A DNA stretch of 64,000 nt, taken from the NCBI GenBank assembly GCA_008704415.1, contig VXIS01000023.1:212476-276475 (forward strand). The letters run 5' to 3'. The DNA comes from Sphaerosporella brunnea (lineage: Eukaryota; Ascomycota; Pezizomycetes; Pezizales; Pyronemataceae). Position 1 is the stretch's first letter; each line of letters starts with the position of its first letter. The notes under the pieces were generated by a model, which worked only from the letters and a program-made list of their open reading frames with translations, had not been told where the DNA came from and ran no database searches. This document shows, in pieces, positions 53,183-63,411 of the stretch. The position numbers and the translations under genes are program-made.

Positions 53183-54245
53183 CAGTGTTGCACACGCGAC
53201 CACGAGACGAGACTGAGAATGATCGAAGCACGTCAAGAACTGCGGAGACCGCTCGAGAATAGCAAGGCTAGCCGAGAATGACCGCGTTCTTGCGAGACAC
53301 GGCGAGACCTGCCGAGACGCTCATGACAGAAATCCTTCGGGTAAACCGAGCTTATTCTAATACGTGGGGCCTAACTGCCGTGTTGAACGACGATGAGGAT
53401 ACAGCTTAGGGTAACCCTAAGTCCGACAGCGGAGTGCGAGCGTCGAGCCTCTATATACAGCTCCGCGTGGGCAAAACAACAGGAAAAGGACAACTATCAG
53501 ACCACGGCAAACGGAAACAAGAAATCTAGACTCACAGTCGCCACCCGAAGATCATTCTCCAACTCTCCACCACTGTGGTGATGGAATAGCGAAAGAAGAT
53601 GGAATTTTGGCGGAGCTTCAGCCCTTCCGGCCCTGGTGCACCTACGTGCGTGAACGCTTTTCATCAATTCAACAATAGCGATTTGTGTACACGCTGCGCC
53701 ATAAAGAACACAAAAAATACTTCACCCCTCGTCCTCATCCTGGACTGCGTCCCTATGCACTGGCAAAGACTGAATCAAACCCTAGAACGCCCTCATTTCA
53801 CCATGCGCGCAACGTGATGATGGCCTGCAGGGCCATGCGAGCTTCAGCCCTTTTCCTATCTCTATCATTGCACTCCGGTCCCAGCCTACAGTTCTAGCCA
53901 CTACTCACTGCTGCCACTGCCAGGCTTGTCGCCTCCGGTGTTGGAGACTTAGAGATGGGTCACTCTGATATCATAGCTCGCCATTCTTTTACCGACAGCA
54001 TCCCCGGGCCGCGCCCTGCAGACCCTTGAGGTACTGCGCTATGCCTCTGGCTCCCGAAACTACAGCGGAGGCTTTATAGCAGCGTGAGCGCTGGCGAGAC
54101 AACCGAGAACTGGCGAGAACTCGCGAGAATGATGAGACCTATCGAGAGTTGTCGAGGCTGTCAGGAGACCGGCGAGACATTTCGAGACCGCACGATCATC
54201 GCGAGACCGAGACCCTCGGCTTGAATTCTCGTGTGTGCAACACTG
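53183..54245. mobile_element. Non-autonomous hAT element (MITE-like), 1063 bp, with 8-bp target duplication
   Basis: The left end CAGTGTTGCACACGCGACC and the right end (reverse complement) CAGTGTTGCACACACGAGAA are inverted repeats with the hAT-typical CAGTGTTGC terminus. The flanks TATATGTG (53175-53182) and CATATGTG (54246-54253) are an 8-bp target duplication with one mismatch. Subterminal regions are packed with CGAGAC/GCGAGA motifs on both sides (53210-53320, 54090-54215), as in hAT transposase-binding regions. No transposase frame is inside. Confidence 0.88.
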
Positions 54246-54977
54246 CATATGTGTTGATACTTATAGCGCTGGACGGCGGGTGCCCAGCGGGCCCCACGTC
54301 AGCTCCTATGTTTAACCCGATTTGGGCGCCTGCGGGGTCCGGGTCCTGCGCGAGAGATGCCTGGTCTAGACCGGGCGGAATCTTCAAGGACCACTATAAT
54401 CAGTCCGATATCGTCCTAACGTGAAGACGGACTGGACGCCATATTGATAGTGTTGCCCATGACCTGTGACTGGTTGGCAACGCTTGACTTGGTACACTGA
54501 CTTCTGACCAAAAACGTGTAACTTGGGTTGTAACTTTGTTCGTGACTGCCGTTCATAAGTCTGAATAGAGTCCCCCACCATGGACACGGGGAAGTTTATG
54601 TCTTTTGGAGAATAAAAGACCACTCAAAACTGGCCAGTTGTGAGAGTTCAGTGTGCTTTTATTGAGCTGTCCTCAGTCCGCTTTTGTCCTATCCATGGCC
54701 GCTTCTCAAGTACTTGATTTGCGCCTTCAAAATAGTAATGCCCGTGAACGGAGTTGCGTTCAGGTTATATTCAGTAACCTTGGTCAGTAGTCATGACGTC
54801 GTTCGTGACTTTTGTCTTAGCGAGTAGAGCAGCAGCGACGGTCCGCGCTTACTCTACCACCACTCTCAACGCCCGCAACAACGTCCGACGCCCGCAGCAA
54901 TAGATAAAATCACGTTTTAACCACAGACTGTTTCCCGCTTGCCACTCCACATCCATTTGAACAAAAACCAACCCTTC

Positions 54978-55790
54978 TCAAAGCTGTAGTTCGTCATCAG
55001 ATGGGGCCCCGTTCTCGTGAATGTAGTGAAGCAGCGGGATCTCATCCGCGTCCTCTCCTGGAATTCTTGGCTGCTCGCTGGGATCGTCCATTTCGCGGTG
55101 TACATATGTGGCTATCTCCTCAGCTGAAGCTTCTGGCGATTTGAGCCAGTACCGAAGGCACATAAGCATATCAAGAACTGGTTGGAATGCTAGTAGTGTC
55201 TGCTTCAACTCAGTAAGCTGGGAGCCAACCTGTTCAGCATGGTGGGCGGTAATCGCAAGGTATCCTTGTTGCGAGATTGAAGACCATCCATCGAGAGTAA
55301 GGCTAATGACACCGCCGGAGTCAATGTGCCATCTCAGATGGAACTTCAAGTCCTCACGCTTGCCATGCCACAGCTTGACGATGTCACGACCAATTTTATT
55401 CCGTCCAATAAGGTGGTCTTTCACCGTTGGGTCCAGGTAAACTAGAAGTTAACGGAAATATGTGTTTTCCACAATTCGCTCGGCAACGTCGGATGACAGA
55501 ATAAACAAGGAATACCAGTAGGTCTTCGTCCTCTGGTTCCTCATCATCCGGGTAGTGCCGCTTCAGACTGACAATAACAGGCTGACCATGAGAAGAAAAG
55601 CGGACTGCTTCTTGCTCAAAGAAACGGGGAAGCTCCGGGTGCACAAGCTTCATATGGTCATTCATGCATAAATTTGTCATTCTTGTCGCTTTGATTCGTC
55701 AAAAACCCGGGAGACTGTGTGTGACCGGCGCTTGGCAAGATGTATCAAAGCACTGCGTGCAGTACAGCTCATGGCGCTCTGGATCGCTTG
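54978..55790 (-). pseudogene. hAT transposase N-terminal half, broken
   Basis: Minus strand: a BED-type zinc finger split over two frames (YCTQC near 55770, then NDHMKLVH near 55650), then a frame with FSSHGQPVIVSLKRHY, a break near 55440 and the conserved hAT motif VISLTLDGWSSISQQGYLAI with TAHH at about 55310-55245. The catalytic DDE positions after the first Asp and the C-terminal dimerisation domain are absent. A remote C-terminal piece at 44440 belongs to another copy. Confidence 0.78.
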
Positions 55791-56147
55791 TGTCCAGTGT
55801 TCCTAATAGCCAGCCCAAAAAGCCCGGCTGTGCGGGCGGGCTGCCAAAAGACGACAGCCCGGCTGTCTCAAAATCACGACGGGCTGGCTGTTGGGCTGTC
55901 GGGCCGCCAAGCACTTTCGACTGAGGTGAACGTGTCATGTAACCATCAGTTTGACCAAGTTACGTCTTAAACGGAAGTGTGTTTCTGTGTAGCTGTTGCT
56001 CCATTCCCCATAACGCATGACCCCTGCATCCGCTGCAAGCCAGCCCGACGTGGGCTGCAGCCCAAACAGCCCGCCCGTCGTTTTGGTCAGCCCATGCAGC
56101 CCAGCATCAGCCCGACGGGCGGGCTGGCTATTAGGAAGACTGGACAC
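55790..56147. mobile_element. Small inverted-repeat element nested in the hAT element
   Basis: GTGTCCAGTGTTCCTAATAG at 55790 and the reverse complement of 56121-56147 (GTGTCCAGTCTTCCTAATAG, one mismatch) form 27-bp ends. The inside is dense in GCCCG/CGGGC motifs in both orientations. It lies immediately upstream of the hAT transposase frame. Length 358 bp, no coding capacity. Confidence 0.72.
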
Positions 56148-56789
56148 CTGGGCTGAAGAAAGAGGGCTCGGCGGCGGCCGATGAGTCCATCGAGTATATG
56201 GCCTTGGGGACTGCCTCCGAGTTCTGAAGGCCCGGATCAAGTACCTGAAAAGCAGACATGGATAGGACGAGAGCAGACTGAGCTTGGACAACTTGATGAA
56301 GCTCACTGAGCGCTCACAGGTGGCGGGTTTTGAGCGGTCTTTTATTCTCCAGAAGACATAAACATTCCACTGTGCAGTCTCATTCACCGCACAGCTGCTC
56401 AGGCTCGCTCCATGGCATATTTTTGCCTGCACCTTTGCCTGCGCCCTCGCTTTCCATGGTGGGGAACTCTATTCAGACTTATGAACGGCAGTCACAACAA
56501 AGTTATAACTTAGGTCACGTATTTTTGGTCAGAAGTCAGTGTACCAAGTCAAGCGTTGCTAACCGGTCGCAGGTCATGGGCAACACTACAGTCGGGATAC
56601 GGCGGAGTGGCAATGCTGATCTGGTGTATGGCGCTGGTTTTCAACTTCATCAGGTTGAGCGTATGCTGAGTGACTCGGAACAGGGGTGATGGAGATGGAG
56701 GGGCTGGAGGTCCTTTCGTTTTCTAAATCTGTACCTGGCGTTCATGTTTGTTTCCTTGATGTATGTGTAAGCCAAAAACTACAGATGCC

Positions 56790-56960
56790 TGTGGGGCCCT
56801 TTACTTCTGGGCCTGGCGGGTGCCTGTAGGCACCTGTGTCTAGATCCAAGAAAACCTGGTCAAACCGGCCGTGACTTCAAAACCCCGTTTGGATCAGTCG
56901 GGTTCATGCCGCGCTCAAAGCCGGGCTGGCCGCACTTGTGACAGCCCTGGTGGTGCCTCG
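56790..56960 (-). repeat. Dispersed repeat R1, copy 5 (reverse)
   Basis: GGGTGCCTGTAGGCACCTGT, AACCCCGTTTGGATCAGTCG, CGCTCAAAGCCGGGCTGGCC and GTGACAGCCC follow the reversed R1 order. Confidence 0.7.
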
Positions 56961-56999
56961 CCTGTACAGATAAGAGCGGGCAGTACCACAATTCTATGA

Positions 57000-57098
57000 C
57001 AAACTCAAGCCTAGCTCGAGCCTGAACTGCTGTCGTTCGAGCCAGCTCGAGCTCAAAAAATTGTGTTTCGAGCCTGCTTGGCTCATGTGCACCACTAA
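57000..57098. repeat. GAGCC-rich cluster with hAT-like end
   Basis: CTAGCTCGAGCCTGAAC, TTCGAGCCAGCTCGAGCTC and the terminal GGCTCATGTGCACCACTA match the ends described at 32179-33075. Confidence 0.55.
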
Positions 57099-57109
57099 CT
57101 CCGCCAGCA

Positions 57110-57760
57110 AACGCATTTAGTGAAGCTCAAACCAACTCCACCGGGCCTACGAGCAAATCCACACGGGTAATCAGATCCAAACAGTGTTTTTTGTAAGTTC
57201 TACCACCCGCCGGCAAGCCTTTCTCACAAAACACCACCCAACAGTGTACTGCGTGCGCCAGATTCACAGTACTTCTAAAGCATGCTCTGCACTACGCTGT
57301 CGTGGGATAGATGAGCGCTCAATTCGTTTGGATGGTGAGAACCTTTGTTGGGGTGGTTTGAATGAGGTACGCCGGGTGCGTTTCAGCCTCCAACTCGATG
57401 GCCGAGGTTACCCCCATGGCCGATGAGGCGATCCTGCGCGTTAGCTAGAATTGTTGACACGTCAGGTCGGTGACGCGTGGGGTTGGGTGGAATTAGGGTT
57501 GCTTGGATCAGTGGTGGTTGAGAATCTCCTCTCCCACTGACTGGATCAGGGCATCGATCATGGGGTGATTTCCACCGGTGGTGCAGTACTCAGGAGTGCG
57601 AAGCCAGCCCACGAATATGTCGTCTTTCGGTAGATAATGATGCGCAAATCCACAATGACTCAGCCAGCTGCCCCGAATGTCCTATCCCACACCAAACGCG
57701 TATCTATCCCTATAGAAAGCAGTTGGTGTGGCGTTTTACGGTGGCGTTTTACGGTGGCGG
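57110..57760. other. No gene seen
   Basis: The 80-codon frame at 57184-57426 (plus) has no recognised domain. A GGCGTTTTACGGT duplicate lies at 57731 and 57747. Confidence 0.3.
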
Positions 57761-57769
57761 TGGCGTGTA

Positions 57770-57990
57770 CGGGTGTGACGGTTGCTGGAGGCTGAAGCGA
57801 AGCGAGCTCTACCATTCTGAAGCGGAGCGAGTACCTTGCTCTATCATTTTGGAGCGGAGCCGTGGAGGAGCTTGAGCGACAGTACTGCCAAGCAACTACG
57901 CCGTTGTACACTCTCTTTCCTCTACTACTGGGACCGCGGAATGTATAACCATTTTGACGTTGTATTGTAGTCAGCCGGCATCGGTATAAG
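57770..57990 (-). repeat. Dispersed element M, copy 2
   Basis: In reverse complement: GTAGTTGCTTGGCAGTACTG, GTCGCTCAAGCTC, GGCTCCGCTCCAAAATGAT, matching 20690-20790. Confidence 0.65.
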
Positions 57991-58038
57991 CGGTCCCGTG
58001 AGTTGACGGCCGCCGAAACGTACACCTCAACGCACGCG

Positions 58039-58395
58039 CCTTCGTGGCGCAATGGTTAGCTGACCTGTCTCCGCAGTCCGGACCTTAAGCTCAATGCAGC
58101 AGACGCCGCGTTCGAGCCCGGCTGGAATTCCCTGCGGAAACAGTATTGAGGGGCCTCGGCGCGTGTGTGCCGGGGTGAGCAGGGTTGTCCGACAGCGGGA
58201 TCTGCACTGATTAGTCAGTCAGAGACGCTGGTTTGTAATGCCCCGGTTACCATTCACTGCAATTACGGTCTGAGACTTTGGCAGCGAGGCCGCAGTGGAG
58301 CTGGTAACCCCGGTGACGGGCATACATAATGTGCAACTTTTTTTTTTTTATTATTCTTACCATTATTATCATCACTATTATTATTATTAAGTAAG
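58039..58395 (+). mobile_element. tRNA-derived SINE
   Basis: The head has a perfect Pol III A box (TGGCGCAATGG, 58045-58055) and a perfect B box (GTTCGAGCC, 58110-58118), spaced as in tRNA genes, but the anticodon arm cannot be folded into a normal tRNA. It is followed by a unique body of about 200 bp, an 11-12 T run (about 58339, a Pol III terminator-like stretch) and an (ATT)n-rich tail ending near 58390. Head, body and tail together are the SINE architecture. A target duplication was not identified. Confidence 0.75.
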
Positions 58396-58689
58396 GTAGT
58401 ATTTGGCTGGCTAATTTGTGGTGTATTGTGAATAAAAAATGCCTATTATGCTCCGTACCGCGTGGATTTTGTGAAAGTTCCCCGTGAACCTCGCTCTCAG
58501 TGTGTGGTTGGCTGCATAAAGATCTTTACCCTTAGCAAGATAACAGCGTCGGAGCATGTTGGAGTGGAGCTCAGGGAGCTGGCCAGGCAGTCGCCGCGTC
58601 TCCTGGCATCTGCATTCCGCCTCTTCTCTTCTGTTCAGTGGCCGGGCGTGTCGATGACTACACAGCTCTAGCATGCTGGTGCGCAGTGG

Positions 58690-58975
58690 TGAAAGAGCTT
58701 GAGCGACGATACTGCAGAGCGACTAGATATGTAGATGGTTGGGAAATGGAATGGAATTGTATTTATCCGTGCGGGTAGTGAGACGGTCTTGCCTCTTTGA
58801 CCCAAACCCACTACCTCCTCTCTTTACTTTGCCGCGCCGTGTTTCACACGCGTACGTCCTGACTGCAACGTACATATATGACTTTACGTGAAGTGGCGCT
58901 GTACTGATGACTCCACGCCGTGTGGTCACCACACGGCTGTTCACTAGTACTACACAACAGCAGGAGGGACCATCA
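58690..58975 (-). repeat. Dispersed element M, copy 3
   Basis: In reverse complement it matches 20455-20720: GTGAACAGCCGTGTGGTGACCACAC, CAGTACAGCGCCACTTCACG, AGTAAAGAGAGGAGG and CCATTCCATTTCCCAACCATCTACA. Confidence 0.75.
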
Positions 58976-59332
58976 GCGCTTCTCCGACGCGCAGGCACCA
59001 TCAGCGGTGCTTAGACCCGAAGGCACCTCAACTATAGCGAATCTGTCGGCGATCGGAGTGCTCTCTGCGCCGGCTGTTCCCTCGGCGGCGGTTCCCAATA
59101 TCTCGCCGATAGCGAGCCTGAATCACATCAAATCCCTGCAGCCGGCAGGGAAGCTCGCGGAGCAAGATGAGAAAAATGATTCGGACGCGGAACAGTAACA
59201 GTAAGACGAGGAGGAAAGCGGAGCGGAACGTGAGAATGAGCATTGGGAGAATCTCTTTGCAGATGTCTGCGCACCGCCATGTCCTGAGGGCTCAGCGGAA
59301 CCAGAAATTCTAACCGTGAGTGTACTGTAATC
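58920..59332 (+). pseudogene. Acidic coding remnant with two in-frame stops
   Basis: A frame with ANLSAIGVLSAPAVPSAAVP, then EQDEKNDSDAEQ, two TAA codons separated by one CAG (near 59196-59204) and, in the same frame, DEEESGAERENEHWENLFADV up to 59330. The composition is continuous across the stops, so it looks like a recently disabled gene. Family unknown. The 5' part overlaps element M. Confidence 0.35.
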
Positions 59333-59339
59333 GGCGGGG

Positions 59340-59960
59340 TGAGGGTGGATTGTATTTCCTGCGAAGAACCTGCAGCCGCGAGTCAACACCGTGTTTTCAT
59401 CAGCCGAACGGGAACGGCGTGGATCGCTGAGAGCCTGGGCGGTGAAGCATTGTCTGGATATTATCTTCTCACATTTGAGACACGTAATTTGTTTTCCACA
59501 GCATATGAACATGACGGAAGACACGATGTTATCCCTACAAAGGGCAAAGGTGTGGCGTTGAACGGGGGCGTAATCCGGAGGCTCAACTCAACCCTGTGGC
59601 GCAACCCCAACATACCCGCTTCTATGCCATGGTCGTATGCAATATGAAAAAATAAAAGCGCTTCTAATGACTTCAATTTGAGTGACGCTGTTCCCTTTGG
59701 CGGTGGTTACCACCCGGGTGTCCACTTGTTCCACAACAAATGACACTCAAACGCCTCAACTATGCCTTGTGTCGAGAAAAGCAGAGACCTCTAGCAACGC
59801 CTTCCGCCCCGAAACTCCATCACAACAAAACAAACATACCGGAAATCGCACCGACAGGTTCAACAAACACATTTTCCGTTCCGACTCTGACCCAGACGCT
59901 CATATCCAAAGACAACACCCTCAACAAACACATTATCCGTTCCGACCAGAATCTCAACAG
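59340..59960. other. No gene seen
   Basis: Short direct repeat AACAAACACATT(T/A)TCCGTTCCGAC (near 59863 and 59926). No recognised protein. Confidence 0.3.
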
Positions 59961-59978
59961 CGAAGCAATCGAGCACCG

Positions 59979-60248
59979 TCACATCCTCAGCTTGGCAAGA
60001 TGCAGGCTGTCGCTTGCAACTCTGCGGCCATCATGTCCAAACCCGTCGATATCCAAGCCCCAAATGGGCCTGTCCCCCATGTAGCACACACATTGTTTCC
60101 ACGTCGCGTACGGGGCGATTGGAGGCTCGATCTTCCGAATCTTGTATTCGGTGCAGATGCCTGCCGGGACCAGGAACACCACGACTGGATCCTTTTTCCC
60201 AACCGCTGCTGCCAAGGCGTTGTAGACAGCTTGCAATCCGTCTGTCAC
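59979..60248 (-). pseudogene. Possible C-terminal end of a RHS/crinkler-like protein
   Basis: The frame reads DGLQAVYNALAAAVGKKDPV, VVFLVPAGICTEYKIRKIEP and ATWKQCVCYMG. The pattern hhFVVPxxxxxxFKxQ...W..hxQYVhxh is typical of the last part of RHS/crinkler-like fungal proteins. The expected upstream part is found at 61751-62853, on the other side of a 1.4-kb insertion. Assignment is by pattern only. Confidence 0.35.
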
Positions 60249-60340
60249 ACCCTAAACTGTGACATTGGGATTTTGGTATAAGAATGCTACGTTTATAATC
60301 ATTGGATAGTATCAACATTCAAGATTAGTCAGTAGGCCTA

Positions 60341-61742
60341 TGTGGCCGCCCCCCGAACCGCCTCCGGAGTCAACAGCGCCCGAGGAGTCGTGACAGACGT
60401 CCCGATACTGCCCGGCCGCTCCTCGTGCCCGGACGCTGACCGGTCCAAGTGCCGCGCGTACCACGGGACGCCCAACCAATTATAATGAAGGGCACTACCG
60501 AGTCGACGGTTGCTGGATCCGAAGACTAAGCGCGCTAAGCGCCAAGGACCTCACGAGGGTCGCGATCCGAGAAGCTAGGAAATACTGTTAGCCAAAGAGA
60601 TTGAAGGGACGCTCGAAAGAGGATACTTACAATACGTTAGTACCAGGCAAGATAGCTTGGTCCCGTTACCGACAAACGACTGGTCAGGATGTTGCAAGAG
60701 TAGCATTGCTGGGGGTGCCTCCCGCCACGTGCCTACCTTTAGGTGCTCAAGTTGGTATGGTGCGTTGGTAATGAGGATCCGTTCGTTGTCCCAGGAGTAA
60801 AGAATAGTAGGAGTTGGAGAAAGGATGAAGGAGAAAAGAGCGAGGGGAGCGACGAGCCTCTTTATGAAGCAAGCCGCCATACCATCCATCGTACCAACGG
60901 AGCTGCCGAATACGAGGACGACCTGCAGGGCGTCGGAGTCAATCAGCCGGCAGAATGAGGGGAAAGACCAGCAGACAAAGGTGGAGTCCAATATGCAGAG
61001 TCTAGTCACCGGTGTGGGTGTCGTTTGTCATATGGCGTGCTTCGGCGGTATGACAGGACAGGAGAACCCCCACATCGATATTGATATGACGAGTCATCGG
61101 TGCCCGCGTCTGCCGCAGAAGTCTGATAATACCTCATCTGCTAATGGTGTACTGCAAGTTCAGCTGAAGCAAGGGGGCGTAATCCAAGCAGGCCATAGAG
61201 CAAGCTGATCATGCCAGCATCCTGCACAATAAGCTGAACTCGTCAGAGTGCAAGAGTCTAGTCTCGCAAGGGGGCACAATCAAAGCAAGCCGAAGGGCAT
61301 GCTGACGAGAATGCCAGCGTCCTGCAACATAGATATGACGACGCACTGATTGCAGAAAAAGACTTACGAGCGGGGAAAGATTGCGTGCCCCATGCATGAA
61401 AGATTTCTCTGTCCACCTACGAAGCACACCCTCAGCAGACGATTGGATTTGCCCCACTATTATTCAGGGTCAAAGGGATTCCCACTGACCCTCCGCTCGA
61501 CGATTAAAGAAGAGCGGGTTCTACTATAAATAGGGCCGTTCCTGCCCACACAACTCCTCCAGATCTCCAGAATCATCAGCTTCAAAACCAAGACGAACGA
61601 AAAGCAACCAAGCCTCTTCAAAGACACAGATTCTCTTCTCTGTTGTCTTTCCAGAAATTAAAAAGAACCCCTTAAAATTATTACATTGCGATAATCGAGA
61701 CTTCCTGGCTCTTCTATTAAGCTAAAGGATAACCCACTCTCA
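60341..61742 (+). mobile_element. Probable 1.4-kb insertion, candidate LTR
   Basis: Bounded by TG at 60341 and CA at 61741-61742 with flanking GCCTA (60336-60340) and GCCTT (61743-61747), 4 of 5 matching. It contains TATAAATA at about 61524 and a promoter-like leader (CACAACTCCTCCAG, then AAAACCAAGACG) within 220 bp of its right end, as an LTR would. The boundaries and class are tentative. It separates two halves of the RHS/crinkler-like gene. Confidence 0.35.
60495..60889 (-). CDS. Small two-exon hypothetical protein, 112 aa, possible signal peptide
   Basis: Exon 1 is 60889-60631; an intron 60630-60575 (56 bp) has GTAAGT donor, CTAAC branch (plus-strand GTTAG at 60587-60591) and TAG acceptor; exon 2 continues in phase to a TAG at 60497-60495. 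The N terminus MDGMAACFIKRLVAPLALFS is hydrophobic and could be a signal or anchor. No domain recognised. It lies wholly inside the proposed insertion, which makes a chance gene model possible despite the good splice signals. An earlier Met at 61009 is open in frame. Confidence 0.35.
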
Positions 61743-61750
61743 GCCTTGAA

Positions 61751-62853
61751 TCAAGATATAAGGAAAAGGCCCACACCGTCGGCCGTCAAGGGGTGGTCTT
61801 TTGAGAGCGTTATTTGAAACAGGATGGCTTGAGGTGTGGTTTGCTCCACGACGACAACCAAGGAATCCAATGCTGTGAGAGTCATCCGGTCTGGACGGAT
61901 GTAAATGCCAAACATGCTGGGATCAAACTTCGACGATCCTGCTTTGATTTGAATCATTCTTGAAAGTTGTTGAATGGTCAAAAAGCTCTTGTGCTTGCCG
62001 CTCACGTGACTGCACAATCAGGACCTCTGTCCAGTACCCGACACTGCAGAAACACTCCGTGCTCCAGGTACCAGTGAACTCGGCCCTCGAAGACCCATCC
62101 CATTGAACTGCGCATTTGCGATGATCCGATCATCATGTCATACAGAGCCTTGCTGTCTATGCGGCTTCTCAACGCCGCACTCTCTCTCATAAGCTTGCTC
62201 AGATAGGCTCTCATTATTCGGAGCTGAGAGCAAATCGAAATAAACTCGTATCCAGAGTTCTCAATGATGAGAGGTTCGATTCGCACCAGAGAGTGAGAAT
62301 CTGACTTTCCGAATTGTTGTTCAGCAAAGGCCATGAAGTCAAGCCGAAGAAGGTCTATCATGCTCGACAGGATGTCTTTCAACTCAGCTTTTATCAAGCC
62401 TTCCAGACAATACATGTCGTCCGTCTCGCTCATTCCGAGAGGGTCAGATGCATCCTGCATCTCCTGATCATTGTCATTGTCGAAATCGTCGGACTGGTGG
62501 TAACATGACACTGAAGACGAAGATTGCCGAGCGGCCGGCCGAGCCCTCATCAGATGATTCAAGATTAGTCGAGGTATTGGCCCGAATATCGTGATCAATT
62601 GAGACATGGTCAAGAGTTGATCTTGTAACGGGACAGGCGCGAGGAAACGTCCAAGGTACGTAGCTTTTGAGGCAAGGACCGGCGGCAGGAGGACAAGGAC
62701 AAGAGGCAGAAGAAGACGAGACAAGACAAGGTGGTTCAAGGTTACTAGGTTCGCTAGTATACAAGACGTTCTGTAAAGAAGAAAAGAAGAAAAGAAACAA
62801 AAACAAGTGAAACCTTGCCATTTATGCTTTCCCATCACGTGACCGCGCGTCAC
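61751..62853 (-). pseudogene. RHS/crinkler-like protein, N-terminal and middle part
   Basis: The minus-strand frame from 62853 to 62002 ends with SMGWVFEGRVHWYLEHG, and a second frame from 62017 to 61751 continues with DRMTLTALDSLVVV and ILFQITLSKDHPLTADGVG. The order GWxFExxxH, then a D in a beta-strand, then FQxTxxxxHPhxxxGh is what RHS/crinkler-type fungal proteins show in their C-terminal nuclease-like part. The shift near 62005 could be a frameshift or an intron. The hydrophobic start (residues 14-65) is probably not native. The family is associated with effectors and inter-genomic conflict in fungi and oomycetes. This copy is broken by the insertion at 60341-61742 and by the LTR just upstream. 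Confidence 0.4.
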
Positions 62854-62872
62854 GTGACACCCTAACCCTAGC

Positions 62873-63384
62873 TGTAACCTTTTCGTGAGCTTATAAGATC
62901 CGCTATTTCACAGATGCAAATAAACTCAGAACCGTTTGTGTATCTGACTTGATAAATACCAAGAGAATACTCGCACTCAGGTCACTGATCAACTCAGTAT
63001 TTATTGATGATAGTCGATACAATCTGGGCTGCTCGAAAGGCCGTATCGAAAGAAGAGAAAAGAATGAATGTAGGAAAAGCTCGTAGCTTTTATAGCCAAC
63101 GATGCTGAGTACATCATGTGATAACAATCTGGTGGCAAATTCGAAACTAAGGAAAGAATGGTCTAGAAGACCTGCAAGTCTGCCTTGTGGAAACTAGAAG
63201 ATTCCAAAGTGACGTAGCATCGAAGGGGCTAGAAAGTGCTAGAAACATGGTGATAAAACATAGTAAAGAAAGTAATGGAAACTCGTAGAATGCTGTTATC
63301 ATACCATCGTTACTGCCTTATAGTTTTATATCTTAGTAAGGAAATACGTAAGAAAGAAACCATAGTAAGTGTAATAATCTTACA
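62873..63384 (-). mobile_element. 3' LTR of Ty3/gypsy chromovirus, 512 bp
   Basis: On the minus strand TGTAAGATTATTACAC (63384) to AAAGGTTACA (62873), the same family and length as the solo LTR at 4173-4684. It is preceded by the polypurine tract AAGGGGAAG (about 63393-63385) and by the integrase-chromodomain stop codon. The outer end abuts CCCTAACCCTAGC, a telomere-like stretch. Confidence 0.93.
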
Positions 63385-63411
63385 CTTCCCCTTAAAAAAC
63401 AGTTGAAACAG

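Larger units (their letters stand above)
54448..56588 (-). mobile_element. hAT element with long terminal inverted repeats, degenerate
   Basis: 54448-54660 and 56305-56588 are inverted repeats: both begin TAGTGTTGCCCATGACCTG, then CAACGCTTGACTTGGTACAC, GTTCATAAGTCTGAATAGAG and GTCTTTTATTCTCC follow in the same order at about 90% identity over the inspected part. The inside encodes hAT transposase remains on the minus strand and holds a second, smaller inverted-repeat element. No matching 8-bp target duplication was found. Confidence 0.82.

Noticed and set aside
58039..58130. A functional tRNA gene
   Set aside because: A and B boxes are perfect but no normal anticodon arm or acceptor pairing can be made, and the transcript unit runs on to a SINE-like tail.
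59682..60281. 199-codon plus-strand frame
   Set aside because: Its right half is antisense to the more protein-like frame at 59979-60248, and its left half is a short direct repeat.
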